Shown: piece after piece, positions 1 through 9,038 of the stretch
How the letters are laid out: the number at the start of each line of letters is the position of its first letter
Numbering within the stretch: the stretch's first letter is position 1
Origin: Bifidobacterium actinocoloniiforme DSM 22766
GTDB taxonomy: Bacteria; Actinomycetota; Actinomycetes; Actinomycetales; Bifidobacteriaceae
Direction: 5' to 3'
NCBI RefSeq assembly: GCF_001263395.1
Contig: NZ_CP011786.1
Span: 1,488,001-1,552,000, forward strand
Length of the DNA stretch: 64,000 nt
Notes under the pieces: model-generated
Databases searched by the model: none
The model's input: only the letters and a program-made list of their open reading frames with translations
What the model was told of the DNA's origin: nothing
Made by a program: the position numbers and the translations under genes

Positions 1-1
1 A

Positions 2-1777
2 GACATGAAACCCAATCAGGAGAACACCTTCGTTCGCCGCACGGAGTATGTGGGCATGACCGATGATTCTGGTGTTATCCAGAATGGCGGCAGCGGCATA
101 GGTCACTGGCACACAAGAAGCGCGGGAGGTTATACGGACACGACTAGCTTGGCCTCCTTCCCTCATGGCTATTACCTCTTGGAGGAGGTCACAGGGCCAG
201 GCAGCGGCAACCCTTATACCGATCCGTCCAATCCCTTGTTCAACCCCCGATACACTCCAGTCGAGAAGGCGATTTACGATTTGCCTTATCGGTCAACCAA
301 CACCACCACCCCAAGCCCTGGTGGCACCCCCACTCCGGTTGAGGGCTTCGTCTATAACCTTCATATCTATCCCAAGAACATCAATGACGCGCAGCTGATC
401 AAGCAAGTCGTCTCGGTCAAGAAACCCAACGGGGCATCCCGCGACAAGAATGTCGCCCAAGTCGGTGACACGGTCACGTGGAAGATAACCCAGAAGCTGT
501 ACGACGATAATCACACCACGAGCCCGAATGGTGATGGCAGGCTTGATTTAAGCGAAATACCGGATACCGCCTCGACCGCTGACGCCCTCGCGCTGGTGGA
601 TGTATTACCAACCTCGTTGGACCTCGTCTCGGGCAGCGTCCACGTCGCGCTTTCCTGGACGGATAATAACGTTGCCCATCAACCTGTTACGACTGGATTG
701 CCATCCTTCGGCGATATCGGACGTTCGAATATGAGTCGCCCTGTGGCAGGGCATTCCCAAGAGTCGATGGTGGATCCCTCCATGAGGCCTGATACGCAGA
801 AGCAGAATCGCCTGTTGAGCTTCGAGGTAAAAAATGGATCCTCTCTCAAGACCCTTTACGGGAATTACGTGTCCGGCAACACATACACTGATATTCAAGT
901 AGCCATAACCTATGACACTAAAGTGACCGCCGAGGGCGACGGGGACGCCGGACCGATGGGGCTCTTAACGAATGTAGCTGTTTCGGACAACTTGGATAAT
1001 TCAGGCTCAAACAGCAAACCCTTCAGCGTCGCGGCTTCCGTGGCTTCGCCTGGTTTCCAGTTCGCGAAGACCAATAAGGCCGAAGCGTCCCATGTCCCTC
1101 CGATTACACTGGCCGGCGTTCCTGGCGCGGTTTTCCGGCTAACCGACCCCTCCGACCGAACTCAGTTCCTGTGCGACGATGCGGCCTTCCACACCGATAC
1201 GCAAATCAACTCCTTTGGTGGCCGTGTCAAAGCCATCGAAGCCACGTCCAACGAGAACGGTATCGTCACTTTCACTGGCATCCCGATCGTCGATGATACG
1301 GCCAATGCGGTTTACAGCGATGCATCCAAGTTGAAGTTCGGCATGGTGGAGTACAAGAAACCCCAGTACTGCACCGCTAACTGCAACACGCCCTCCCCGA
1401 CGATGACCGACTATCTTGCCCCGTCGGCTAACTTCAAGACCGTTGATTTCTCTAGTCTGAGCGGTAAGCCGATCGCCGACCTGCAAGACACGGAGGTCAA
1501 GCCGGACGTAAGCAAGCTGGATTTCAAGGATTATAAGACTCCAAGCATGCCTACAGGCACCACGTCGACATTCAAGAATATGCGCGGTGACGTGATTACC
1601 CTGGGCCTGACTAACTGGCAGCAGGATCAAACTGATCCGGCTAAGGTCGGAGCGTTGCCTCTGACTGGCGGCCGGGGCATCCTCCTGATGCTGATCATTG
1701 GCCTAATCATCATGGTCATTGGTCTGGTTGTCTCCAAGCAGCGAGAACGCCGCATGGCCGCCAGGGGAGCTTACTAG
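2..1777 (+). CDS. LPXTG-anchored pilin / isopeptide-domain surface protein, 5' end possibly outside window
   Basis: This is a cell-wall-anchored surface protein, probably a pilus subunit. The C terminus carries an LPLTG sortase motif, a hydrophobic helix (ILLMLIIGLIIMVIGLVV) and a basic tail (KQRERR), the standard sorting signal. Upstream are two fimbrial-type segments. One, at about residues 150-330, has the DTVTWKITQKL pattern of isopeptide-forming pilin domains. The other, at about 355-465, is a SpaA/CNA-B-like segment with the motif GAVFRLTD. The reading frame is open up to the window edge and no signal peptide is visible, so the real start is probably to the left. Four cysteines (FLCDD and QYCTANCN) are unusual for such pilins and might form disulfides. 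A strong terminator follows and no sortase gene lies downstream, so any sortase would be upstream or elsewhere. Confidence 0.8.
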   Translation, partial: DMKPNQENTFVRRTEYVGMTDDSGVIQNGGSGIGHWHTRSAGGYTDTTSLASFPHGYYLLEEVTGPGSGNPYTDPSNPLFNPRYTPVEKAIYDLPYRSTNTTTPSPGGTPTPVEGFVYNLHIYPKNINDAQLIKQVVSVKKPNGASRDKNVAQVGDTVTWKITQKLYDDNHTTSPNGDGRLDLSEIPDTASTADALALVDVLPTSLDLVSGSVHVALSWTDNNVAHQPVTTGLPSFGDIGRSNMSRPVAGHSQESMVDPSMRPDTQKQNRLLSFEVKNGSSLKTLYGNYVSGNTYTDIQVAITYDTKVTAEGDGDAGPMGLLTNVAVSDNLDNSGSNSKPFSVAASVASPGFQFAKTNKAEASHVPPITLAGVPGAVFRLTDPSDRTQFLCDDAAFHTDTQINSFGGRVKAIEATSNENGIVTFTGIPIVDDTANAVYSDASKLKFGMVEYKKPQYCTANCNTPSPTMTDYLAPSANFKTVDFSSLSGKPIADLQDTEVKPDVSKLDFKDYKTPSMPTGTTSTFKNMRGDVITLGLTNWQQDQTDPAKVGALPLTGGRGILLMLIIGLIIMVIGLVVSKQRERRMAARGAY

Positions 1778-1803
1778 GCCTGACGTTTACCCGAATGCAA
1801 TCT

Positions 1804-1835
1804 AAGCCGTTTCCGCCCCCAGGAAGCGGCTTTTT
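1804..1835 (+). terminator. Rho-independent terminator of the pilin gene
   Basis: An 11-bp stem (AAGCCGTTTCC with GGAAGCGGCTT, one G-U pair) has a 7-nt loop and runs into TTTTT. It lies 27 bases after the stop codon. Confidence 0.85.
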
Positions 1836-2054
1836 CCATTTTCCAGCGTTCCAGTCCGTGATAATCCCAAACCGCTGAACAACGATGCAAACGCTTCCGA
1901 AGAGAGTCACAAGCAATGGATCCCAAATCGGTGTTGATGGGGAATAATCGATTCAGAACGATATGAACCGATCAACAATGACATGAGTCGTTCCGAAATG
2001 GGACTGACTGTGAGGAATGGTTTTAGGCCAAATTAAACGATAAGTAGTGAAGCG

Positions 2055-2103
2055 AATCGGTTGCCTATCGCGATACATGGGTGCAAATCGGTTGAGTCGG
2101 TTG
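2055..2103 (+). promoter_or_regulatory. Cluster of AATCGGTTG direct repeats in the 1836-2290 intergenic gap
   Basis: The 455-base gap before the metal ATPase has no convincing gene. It holds AATCGGTTG at 2055 and at 2086 (31 bp apart, about three helical turns) and TCGGTTG at 2097 (11 bp later). A related AATCGGT lies at 1926 and the inverse AACCGAT at 1966. Phased copies upstream of a metal pump would suit a regulator-binding array. No -35/-10 pair was firmly identified. The function is inferred only. Confidence 0.3.
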
Positions 2104-2290
2104 GGAGTTGAGGGTGTTTCGTGGGGGAGGAGGGCTTGCCGCACGGCAGCGGATGGGGAAGGTGCATAATGGGAATCGTCGTTGGGTTGTCGGGCGTTGA
2201 GGCGGCCGACAACTTCTTTATATGCGGCGGATTCGGCCTTGGGCGCAACCATGTATATGACCGTGGGGTTTGCGGCGCGTTGGAGGAATT

Positions 2291-4306
2291 ATGAAAGAAG
2301 GCTGGGCGTTTGCCAAACGAGTGCCGCTGTTGTTGGCCACCATTGCCTGCGGAGTGGCCATGGGGTTGCTGTGGCATGCCCACCAGCCTGTGGCCCTCTG
2401 GATTGTGACCATACTGGTTGCCGTGACCCTGGTGGATACCCTGCGAGGCATGATAGACGACGTGCGCCACGGGCATGTGGGTGTGGATATCCTAGCCGTG
2501 GTGGCCATTCTCTCCACCGTGGCCGTCAAGGAGTACTGGGCAGCCTGGGCCGTGGTGCTCATGGTCTACTCGGGAGCGGCGATTGAGCAATACGCGCAGG
2601 GCAAGGCATCCTCCAACCTGACGGCCTTGGTCTCGGCCGCCCCCCAGCTGGCGCACATCGTCAACGGATCGCAAGGCAAGGCGGCGGACCTGGCCCGCTC
2701 TGGCGGCAAATTGCAGGAGGCCGATTGGTCCACCAAAACCGTGGACCAAGTGCAGCTGGGAGATGTGCTGGTCGTCAAACCAGGGGAGACCGTGCCCGTC
2801 GATGGCGAACTGATATCACCCTCCGCCACACTTGACCTGTCCAACATCAACGGCGAACCCGTGCCCAGGCAGATGTTCGCTTCAGCCCGACTCATGTCCG
2901 GTGCGGTCAACGGCTCCGGCACCTTCCTCATGGAAGCCACCCAGCTTTCGCGCGACTCCCAATACCAACGGATTCTGGAGCTGGTGCGCTCCGCCCAGTC
3001 CTCCCGAGCGGCCGTGGTCCGAACTGCAGACTTGCTGGCTGTGCCTTTCACCGTGCTAGCCTTCATCATCGCAGGCGTGGCATGGATTGTGTCCGGCGTG
3101 CCCACCCGCTTCGCCCAAGTGCTCGTGCTGGCCACTCCCTGCCCGCTGCTGATCGCCGCGCCAGTGGCTTATATGGCCGGTTCAGGCCGGCTGGCCAAGG
3201 CAGGAGTCCTGATTAAGACGCAAGACGTGATCGAGAATCTGGGCAGGGTGTCCCATATTTTCTTCGACAAGACAGGCACGCTGACCGTCAAGCGTCCGCG
3301 CGTCACGCACGTGGACAAGCCGGCGGCTGGCGGAGGCGCCCAGGCCACCTTGGACGAGCGCCAGATTTTGGCCATGGCTGGGTCTGTGGAATCCTACTCA
3401 GTGCACATCCTGTCCAATGGCATCTCGGCGGCGGGTACGCAAGCCCAGCGGGAGTTGCAAGAGGAGGCCGGAGGCGCGCACTTGAGCTTCCGAGCTGAGG
3501 GCGTGTCGGAGGACTCGGGCCAGGGTGTGCGCGGTACAGTGAACGGACACCATGTGCGCGTGGGCCGGTTCGATTACGTATTGGAGACGGGGCAAGGAGG
3601 AGGGCCCTCACACCCTTCCAATCATTTCGCCGACTTGGCGGCCGACGAGATGGCCGCCTATGTGTCGATCGATGGACGGCTGGCGGCCCGTATTGTGATG
3701 AAGGACGTGCCCCGGGATGATGCGGCGCAAACGGTGCGGCAGCTGCGCAGCATGGGTGTGAACCGGCTTTCCATGCTGACGGGCGACAAGATGGACTCGG
3801 CGCGGTTAATCGCCGACCAGGTGGGAATCCAAGACGTGCATGCCGGGCTCTACCCGGAAGGCAAGGCGGAAATCATAGCTGAAGCCGCCAAACTCAACCC
3901 GGGCAAACAGCCTTGGTGGGACCCCTGGCTCTCACGCTTCCTGGGCGAATCCGTGACCCAGTCCATTACCATGATGGTGGGAGATGGGGTCAACGATGCG
4001 CCGGTGCTGGCCGCAGCGGACGTGGGGCTTGCCATCACCGATGGTACGACGACCGCAGCGTCCGAGTCGGCTCAGGCGGTGATCATGAACGATGACATCG
4101 CCTGCGTGCCCCGCTCCATCGCCATCGCTCGCCGCACTAAAAGGGTCATGCTGCAAGCTGTGGTAGCGGGTCTGACTCTGGCCACGGTCGGCATGGTGAT
4201 GGCCGCCTTCGGCCTGATTCCAGTGGTTATCGGGGCCTTCGCCCAGGAGATTATCGACGTGATTTCGATTCTGTGGGCCCTCACCGCCCTGATCGACAAG
4301 GATTGA
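2291..4306 (+). CDS. Heavy-metal-translocating P1B-type ATPase
   Basis: This is a membrane pump expected to export a transition-metal ion with ATP hydrolysis. At 671 aa it lacks any N-terminal metal-binding domain. Visible motifs are an A-domain NGEP, the transmembrane metal site TPCP (residues 282-285), the phosphorylation loop DKTGTLT (Asp326) and the hinge MVGDGVNDAP (about residue 565). Membrane helices occupy roughly 8-125, 245-300 and the C terminus. TPCP, rather than CPC or SPC, recalls the P1B-5 subgroup, but that group's usual C-terminal hemerythrin domain is absent, so the metal cannot be named. The nucleotide-domain SEHP motif reads SVHI, keeping the histidine but losing the proline. 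The start was chosen because GGAGG lies 4 bases before ATG 2291; an in-frame start at 2270 has no such site. Confidence 0.85.
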   Translation: MKEGWAFAKRVPLLLATIACGVAMGLLWHAHQPVALWIVTILVAVTLVDTLRGMIDDVRHGHVGVDILAVVAILSTVAVKEYWAAWAVVLMVYSGAAIEQYAQGKASSNLTALVSAAPQLAHIVNGSQGKAADLARSGGKLQEADWSTKTVDQVQLGDVLVVKPGETVPVDGELISPSATLDLSNINGEPVPRQMFASARLMSGAVNGSGTFLMEATQLSRDSQYQRILELVRSAQSSRAAVVRTADLLAVPFTVLAFIIAGVAWIVSGVPTRFAQVLVLATPCPLLIAAPVAYMAGSGRLAKAGVLIKTQDVIENLGRVSHIFFDKTGTLTVKRPRVTHVDKPAAGGGAQATLDERQILAMAGSVESYSVHILSNGISAAGTQAQRELQEEAGGAHLSFRAEGVSEDSGQGVRGTVNGHHVRVGRFDYVLETGQGGGPSHPSNHFADLAADEMAAYVSIDGRLAARIVMKDVPRDDAAQTVRQLRSMGVNRLSMLTGDKMDSARLIADQVGIQDVHAGLYPEGKAEIIAEAAKLNPGKQPWWDPWLSRFLGESVTQSITMMVGDGVNDAPVLAAADVGLAITDGTTTAASESAQAVIMNDDIACVPRSIAIARRTKRVMLQAVVAGLTLATVGMVMAAFGLIPVVIGAFAQEIIDVISILWALTALIDKD

Positions 4307-4365
4307 ACGCCGCCAGCCCAGGCACACCCGTGGCGGGGGGTGGGCTTTGCGATAGGGTGGAGGGC

Positions 4366-5835
4366 ATGAACGACAGCATGAATGAGCATGATTCCAACGT
4401 GTCCGGGCGACTGAAGGTAGCTGTGATAGGGGCTGGTCCAGCTGGCGTATACGCCTCCGACATCCTCCTGCGTCAACTCAATCAGAAGGGTGACGAACTC
4501 GGTTTGGGTGAAGACGCACGTATCGATATCTTCGAGAAGCTGCCAGTGCCCTTCGGCCTGGTCCGCTACGGTGTGGCGCCTGACCACCCCAGCATCAAAT
4601 ACATAGCTGGGGCTCTGGAGAAGACCCTAGCCAACCCCGACCTGCATTTGTACGCGGATGTGGAGTTCGGCAAGGATGTCAGCTTGGGCGAGCTAGAGGA
4701 ACGGTACGACGCGATTCTGTTCGCCACCGGTGCCGTAGCCGATCGGCCGCTGGAGATTGAGGGGCACGACTTGACGGGGGTGCATGGGGCCGCGCGCTTC
4801 GTCGAGTGGTACGACGGTTACCCGACCGCCCCGCGCGACTGGCCCCTGCAGGCCCAGCAGGTGGCCGTAATCGGCGGGGGAAACGTGGCTATGGATGTGG
4901 CGCGGATGCTGATGCGCCGTGCCGACGACCTGCTGCCTACCGACATTCCCGGTAATGTGTACGAGGGGGTCAAGGCGAACAAGGCCCGCGAGCTGCATAT
5001 GTTCATCCGGCGCGGGCCTGCTCAGGCCAAGTTCGCCGTGCAGGAGCTGCGCGAGCTTGAGAAGCTGCCTGGTGTGCAGATAGTGATTGACGAAGATGAT
5101 TTTGAATTGGACGACGCAACCATCGAAAAAGCGGGCGACGATAAGCTGACCCGGCAGATGGTGGGCGAGCTCTATGCGATTCGCGACATGGCCGAGGAGA
5201 TGGCGGCCGGCGGAGGTGTCGATTTCGAAGGGAATCCGGCCGACCGTAAGTACTGCATCCACTTTTATCAGATGCCCGCGGCCATCATCGGCAAGGACGG
5301 CCAAGTGGCTGGCATACGGGTGGAGCACACGCGCGTGAATCCGGATGGGGTTATGAGCGAGACTGGGCGCTACAGCGAATACCCGGTCCAGGCGGTCTAC
5401 CATGCGATTGGTTACAAGCCCGCCGAGGTGGCCGGCATCCCCTATGACTTCAACGCTTACACGCTGGCCAACCAAGGTGGCCGGGTCTGCACGGCTCCGG
5501 CTAGTGAGGGAGGCGAGCCAATCGCCCGCCTCTACGCCACGGGGTGGGCCAAGCGCGGACCGGTCGGGCTGATCGGCTCCACTAAGTCCGACGCTCTGGA
5601 GACCGTGTCGAACATGTTGGCCGACTTGTCCACCAGCCCTAACCACGGCCGTCTGGCGCCCGACCGTGATGAGGACTCAATCGACCAGCTGCTGGCCGCC
5701 AAGGGCGTGCGCCCCATCGACTTCGCTGGCTGGAAGAAGGTCGACGCCTATGAGCGCGCCGAGGGCGCTAAAGCCGGCCGCGAACACATCAAGGTCACCG
5801 ATCCCGACCTCCTCCGCCACCTGGCCCTGGACTGA
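4366..5835 (+). CDS. fprA: FprA-type NADPH:ferredoxin/adrenodoxin-like oxidoreductase
   Basis: This FAD- and NADP-dependent flavoprotein should shuttle electrons between NADPH and a ferredoxin or flavodoxin. The N-terminal FAD Rossmann motif is VAVIGAGPAGVYASD (about residues 17-31), followed by the family signature PFGLVRYGVAPDHP. The second Rossmann motif for NADP is VAVIGGGNVAMDVARM. The C-terminal GWAKRGPVGLIGSTK segment is typical of the adrenodoxin-reductase family. Its length of 489 aa is normal. ATG 4366 follows a GGTGGAGGG stretch; ATG 4378 is a possible alternative. It lies 59 bases after the metal ATPase on the same strand, so co-transcription is possible but functionally unexplained. 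Confidence 0.88.
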   Translation: MNDSMNEHDSNVSGRLKVAVIGAGPAGVYASDILLRQLNQKGDELGLGEDARIDIFEKLPVPFGLVRYGVAPDHPSIKYIAGALEKTLANPDLHLYADVEFGKDVSLGELEERYDAILFATGAVADRPLEIEGHDLTGVHGAARFVEWYDGYPTAPRDWPLQAQQVAVIGGGNVAMDVARMLMRRADDLLPTDIPGNVYEGVKANKARELHMFIRRGPAQAKFAVQELRELEKLPGVQIVIDEDDFELDDATIEKAGDDKLTRQMVGELYAIRDMAEEMAAGGGVDFEGNPADRKYCIHFYQMPAAIIGKDGQVAGIRVEHTRVNPDGVMSETGRYSEYPVQAVYHAIGYKPAEVAGIPYDFNAYTLANQGGRVCTAPASEGGEPIARLYATGWAKRGPVGLIGSTKSDALETVSNMLADLSTSPNHGRLAPDRDEDSIDQLLAAKGVRPIDFAGWKKVDAYERAEGAKAGREHIKVTDPDLLRHLALD

Positions 5836-5991
5836 TCACTCGGCGCTCCTGCAAGCGCCTTGCAAGCCATTGCTGGCATAGCCACCTCTGGCATATACTT
5901 GTCGTTATAAGCGACGGCCCGTGTCAGCTGTCTGGAAAGCCGCCATTCTTGCGGCTTCGCATCGTCCGCGGGCTCAATAAGGAGCTGAGTG

Positions 5992-7167
5992 ATGGCTGAG
6001 CTTACCGTCTACCCGGAGACGCTGCGCTGGGCCACGCGCGTTGCCAAGGCGGACCCGAGTGCAGTGTCGCGGCACAAGGGATTGCAGGACTTTCCCCTCT
6101 GGCTGGAAGCAACTGACCCCATTACCGTATCCTTCCAGAAAGTTCATGACTTGGCCGTCGTTTTGCAGACGAGTTTCGGTGCCCTGGTGAGGTCGGCGCT
6201 GCCGGATGAGAGCGAGGACGAACTGGTCCGCTATAGGACCGTCGGCAATGAAACCGTCGAGCCCAGTAAGAACTTGCTGGACACCATTTCGATGATGCGG
6301 GCCCGGCAGAACTGGGCTCGGGATGAGCTGATCCAGGACGGGCTTAGCGAAAATGCGCTGGTCGGGTCGGTGTCCGGCTCAGCCTCTGATGAGGACCTGG
6401 CCCAGGCGATACTGGATGCTTTGCGATTAGACGAGCAGTGGGCCAAGGGAACCGGCGACGAGAGAGTACGCTTCAATAAGCTGAAAGAGCGTGCATCCGC
6501 TGCGGGGTTGATGATCATGCAGAATTCGCAAGTGGGGCATCAGCGCCGACCGCTCAACATCGAGGAATTCCGGGCTTTTGCATTGGTGGACGACGTGGCA
6601 CCGCTGATTTTCATCAATCGGAACGATTCGTATGCCGGTATGTTGTTCTCCCTGCTGCATGAAATTGTGCATGTGCTGTTGGGCGAACCAGAGATTTATG
6701 ACGATGCCGGTCTGACCCCTGCTGGCCGCGAGATTGAGCGGACAATCAATCGGGCCGTGATGAAGAGCGTATTGAGCGACGAGGATTTCGCGGTCTTGTG
6801 GCGAGAGCAGCTGGACGCTGGGCTTTCTCGGTTGGAAGCCGCCAACGCCATAAGCCAAGAGTATGGACTGAGCGCGCTGGCTTTCGGAATCCGCGCTCGG
6901 CAGGCGGATCTGGCTGATGAGCAGTTGATAGAGCAGCTGCGTGATCAGATGCAGCAGGATTTGCGCGCCAGGGAGCATGAGCGGCGAAAGTCGAGTGGGG
7001 GGAATGGAAATGCGACTAACGCCTCACGTCTGGATACAGGCTTTGTGCGGTTGGTGAAGGGCGGCATTGAAAGCGGGACGCTCAGCTATACGGACGGATT
7101 CGGTTTGTTGAACATCAAATCCGCCAAGTCCTATGATGGTCTGCTGGCGGCCAAGGGGCTGGGCTGA
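5992..7167 (+). CDS. ImmA/IrrE-family zinc metallopeptidase (antitoxin-like partner)
   Basis: This 391-residue protein carries the metallopeptidase motif HEIVH at residues 223-227, characteristic of the ImmA/IrrE (COG2856) family. Relatives usually have an N-terminal XRE helix-turn-helix. Here the equivalent region (about residues 8-75) keeps only a faint resemblance, for example VSFQKVHDLAVVLQTSFGALV. It may be a worn HTH or a different fold. AAGGAG at 5979-5984 supports ATG 5992; a GTG sits directly before it. Its stop overlaps the start of the DUF4411 gene (TGATG), so the two should be translationally coupled. This pairing is a recognised toxin-antitoxin-like arrangement in which the COG2856 protein is the presumed antitoxin and regulator. 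Confidence 0.8.
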   Translation: MAELTVYPETLRWATRVAKADPSAVSRHKGLQDFPLWLEATDPITVSFQKVHDLAVVLQTSFGALVRSALPDESEDELVRYRTVGNETVEPSKNLLDTISMMRARQNWARDELIQDGLSENALVGSVSGSASDEDLAQAILDALRLDEQWAKGTGDERVRFNKLKERASAAGLMIMQNSQVGHQRRPLNIEEFRAFALVDDVAPLIFINRNDSYAGMLFSLLHEIVHVLLGEPEIYDDAGLTPAGREIERTINRAVMKSVLSDEDFAVLWREQLDAGLSRLEAANAISQEYGLSALAFGIRARQADLADEQLIEQLRDQMQQDLRAREHERRKSSGGNGNATNASRLDTGFVRLVKGGIESGTLSYTDGFGLLNIKSAKSYDGLLAAKGLG

Positions 7168-7736
7168 TGGCGCGACTGTACTTGCTTGACTCCAATGTGT
7201 TGATTGACTCCCACCGCCAGCACCATCCGTTCATGTACCAGGAGTTTCACCCCTTCTGGCGGTGGATGGAGAGGCTGGCCGGTCGTGATGAGGTGAAGCT
7301 GCTGGACGTGGTGTATAAGGAGCTCACTATTCAGGATACACACCACGATGTGGATGAGCTTGGGGCCTGGGTGGAGTACGTGTTTGCCGGGCGCGTTGTC
7401 AGCCACAAGACAAGCGAGATGGGCGCGGCTTACGCGCGTGTGCAGGATTATCTGGTGCGGTGCGGTTCTTATACGCGCGACTCAATCCGGGAATGGGAAC
7501 CTGAAGACAAGGCCGACCCCTGGCTTATCGCGGCGGGCATGGTTACTGGCGCGGCCATCGTGACGAACGAGGTGAGCGCGCATCCCAGTAGGAACCAGCG
7601 GCAAAAGCGCGAACCGAAAATACCTGATGTGGCGCGGGCGTTCGGTGTGGAAACCATGAACCTCCGGGCGTTTTACGATGCGAACGGTCGACTCATCAGG
7701 GGCGATTACCCTATCCAGGGCCAGATGGCGCTGTGA
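7167..7736 (+). CDS. DUF4411 PIN-like protein, probable toxin
   Basis: This 189-residue protein begins with LYLLDSNVLIDSHRQHHPF, a PIN-type start in which Asp8 would be a metal ligand. It continues with FHPFWRWMERLAG and has a late ADPWLIAAGMVTGAAIVTNE block holding another conserved acidic residue. These features match the DUF4411 family of predicted PIN-like ribonucleases. It overlaps the upstream peptidase gene by one base, the arrangement expected of a two-gene toxin-antitoxin operon. RNase activity is inferred from family and context and is not evident from the sequence alone. Confidence 0.78.
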   Translation: MARLYLLDSNVLIDSHRQHHPFMYQEFHPFWRWMERLAGRDEVKLLDVVYKELTIQDTHHDVDELGAWVEYVFAGRVVSHKTSEMGAAYARVQDYLVRCGSYTRDSIREWEPEDKADPWLIAAGMVTGAAIVTNEVSAHPSRNQRQKREPKIPDVARAFGVETMNLRAFYDANGRLIRGDYPIQGQMAL

Positions 7737-8058
7737 TCTCTTCCCCCTTCCGCCGTCCCAAGGGCCGCTCGCTCTGGGGCCCTCAGAATTTCAAAGGGTG
7801 CGAAGCTGTTCGCTGAAATGCTGGTGGTGGGCCTGCAAAACGCCCCCCAATGCCGAGTGCCTCGTATAGGCCATACTTAATTCGGGCATGCGAAGAGCAT
7901 CAGGACTCTCGTTCCGTCACGCTCTCCGCTTGTGAGCGTGCGTTTGTACCGCCGGTGTTTGAGCGCTAGACCATGACCCGATGGCGGGTTTGGGGAGCTT
8001 GGGCGGAGGTGGGGATTGCGCGTGGCTGAATGCGTGGAGGTCGGCTAGAGTGCTGTGT
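7737..8058. other. Intergenic region with one hairpin, no gene recognised
   Basis: This 322-base gap separates the DUF4411 gene from htpX. The only clear structure is a 7-bp inverted repeat CACGCTC/GAGCGTG at 7918-7940 with a 9-nt loop. It lacks a proper T-run, so it is at best a weak terminator. Short open frames here lack ribosome sites and recognisable content. Confidence 0.4.
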
Positions 8059-8997
8059 ATGAACGGCAAGCTGAAAGTGCATGGGCACTATAACGGGCTG
8101 AAGACGACCTTGCTCTTTGCAGTTATGTGGGCCATCATCATGCTCATCTGGTGGCTGACCGGCGCGCGCTCGGGCACGCTCGGCTTCTATATCCTGATTG
8201 GCCTGGGCACCACGTTCGTCTCCTACTGGTTCTCCGACCGCATCGCAATCGCCTCCATGCGCGCGCAACCGGTCTCCGAGCAAGAGGCGCCCGGGCTCTA
8301 CCGGATTGTCCGAGAGCTTTCGCAGCGCGCCGGCAAACCCATGCCGCGCATTTACATAGCGCCGACCGATTCCCCCAACGCTTTCGCCACTGGGCGCAAC
8401 GAGCGCCACGCGGCTGTGTGCTGCACCCAGGGCATTCTCAACATGCTGAACGAGCGGGAGATTCGCGGCGTACTGGGCCACGAGCTCATGCATGTCTACA
8501 ATCACGACATCCTGACTTCGGCCGTCGCTTCGGCTATGGCCACGGTGATCACCTACCTGGGGTATTCGCTCATGTACTTCGGCGGGGGCAATGACCGCGA
8601 CCGCAACCCCTCCGGCATCCTGGGGCTGCTCGGCGTGGTCGCCTCCTCGATTCTGGCGCCGTTGGGCGCCTCCCTGATTCAGATGGCGATCTCCCGCACC
8701 CGCGAGTACGACGCCGACGAGGACGGCTCCCGGCTGACCGGGGACCCGGAGGCACTGGCTATCGCCTTGCAGAAAATCACTGTGGGCGTGGAGTATGATC
8801 CTATGCCCAAGACCGCTGGCACCCAGTCCGCCGCCGCGATGATGATTGCTAATCCTTTCTCCTCCAAGGGATTCAGCCAGCTTTTCTCCACCCATCCCCC
8901 GACAGCCGACCGCATAGCCCGCCTCATGCAAATGTCCCGGGAAATGCAACTGTCCCAGGCCGCGGGCCAACAACCCACCCTCTCCCAGCCTAGCTAA
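8059..8997 (+). CDS. htpX: HtpX-family membrane zinc metalloprotease
   Basis: This is a membrane-bound quality-control protease that clears misfolded membrane proteins. Two hydrophobic helices lie near the N terminus (about residues 15-60), followed by the catalytic HELMHVYNHD with zinc ligands His141 and His145. Another hydrophobic segment and the third-ligand region REYDADEDG follow. The length is 312 aa, close to the usual 290-310. ATG 8059 gives the normal HtpX beginning, with the first helix about 15 residues in. Upstream in-frame starts would add about 26 residues of atypical sequence. The gene stands alone and faces nagA tail to tail. Confidence 0.9.
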   Translation: MNGKLKVHGHYNGLKTTLLFAVMWAIIMLIWWLTGARSGTLGFYILIGLGTTFVSYWFSDRIAIASMRAQPVSEQEAPGLYRIVRELSQRAGKPMPRIYIAPTDSPNAFATGRNERHAAVCCTQGILNMLNEREIRGVLGHELMHVYNHDILTSAVASAMATVITYLGYSLMYFGGGNDRDRNPSGILGLLGVVASSILAPLGASLIQMAISRTREYDADEDGSRLTGDPEALAIALQKITVGVEYDPMPKTAGTQSAAAMMIANPFSSKGFSQLFSTHPPTADRIARLMQMSREMQLSQAAGQQPTLSQPS

Positions 8998-9038
8998 CCA
9001 CCGTCTGGTAGGCCCTCGGCGGTTCGCGGCCGGGGCGC

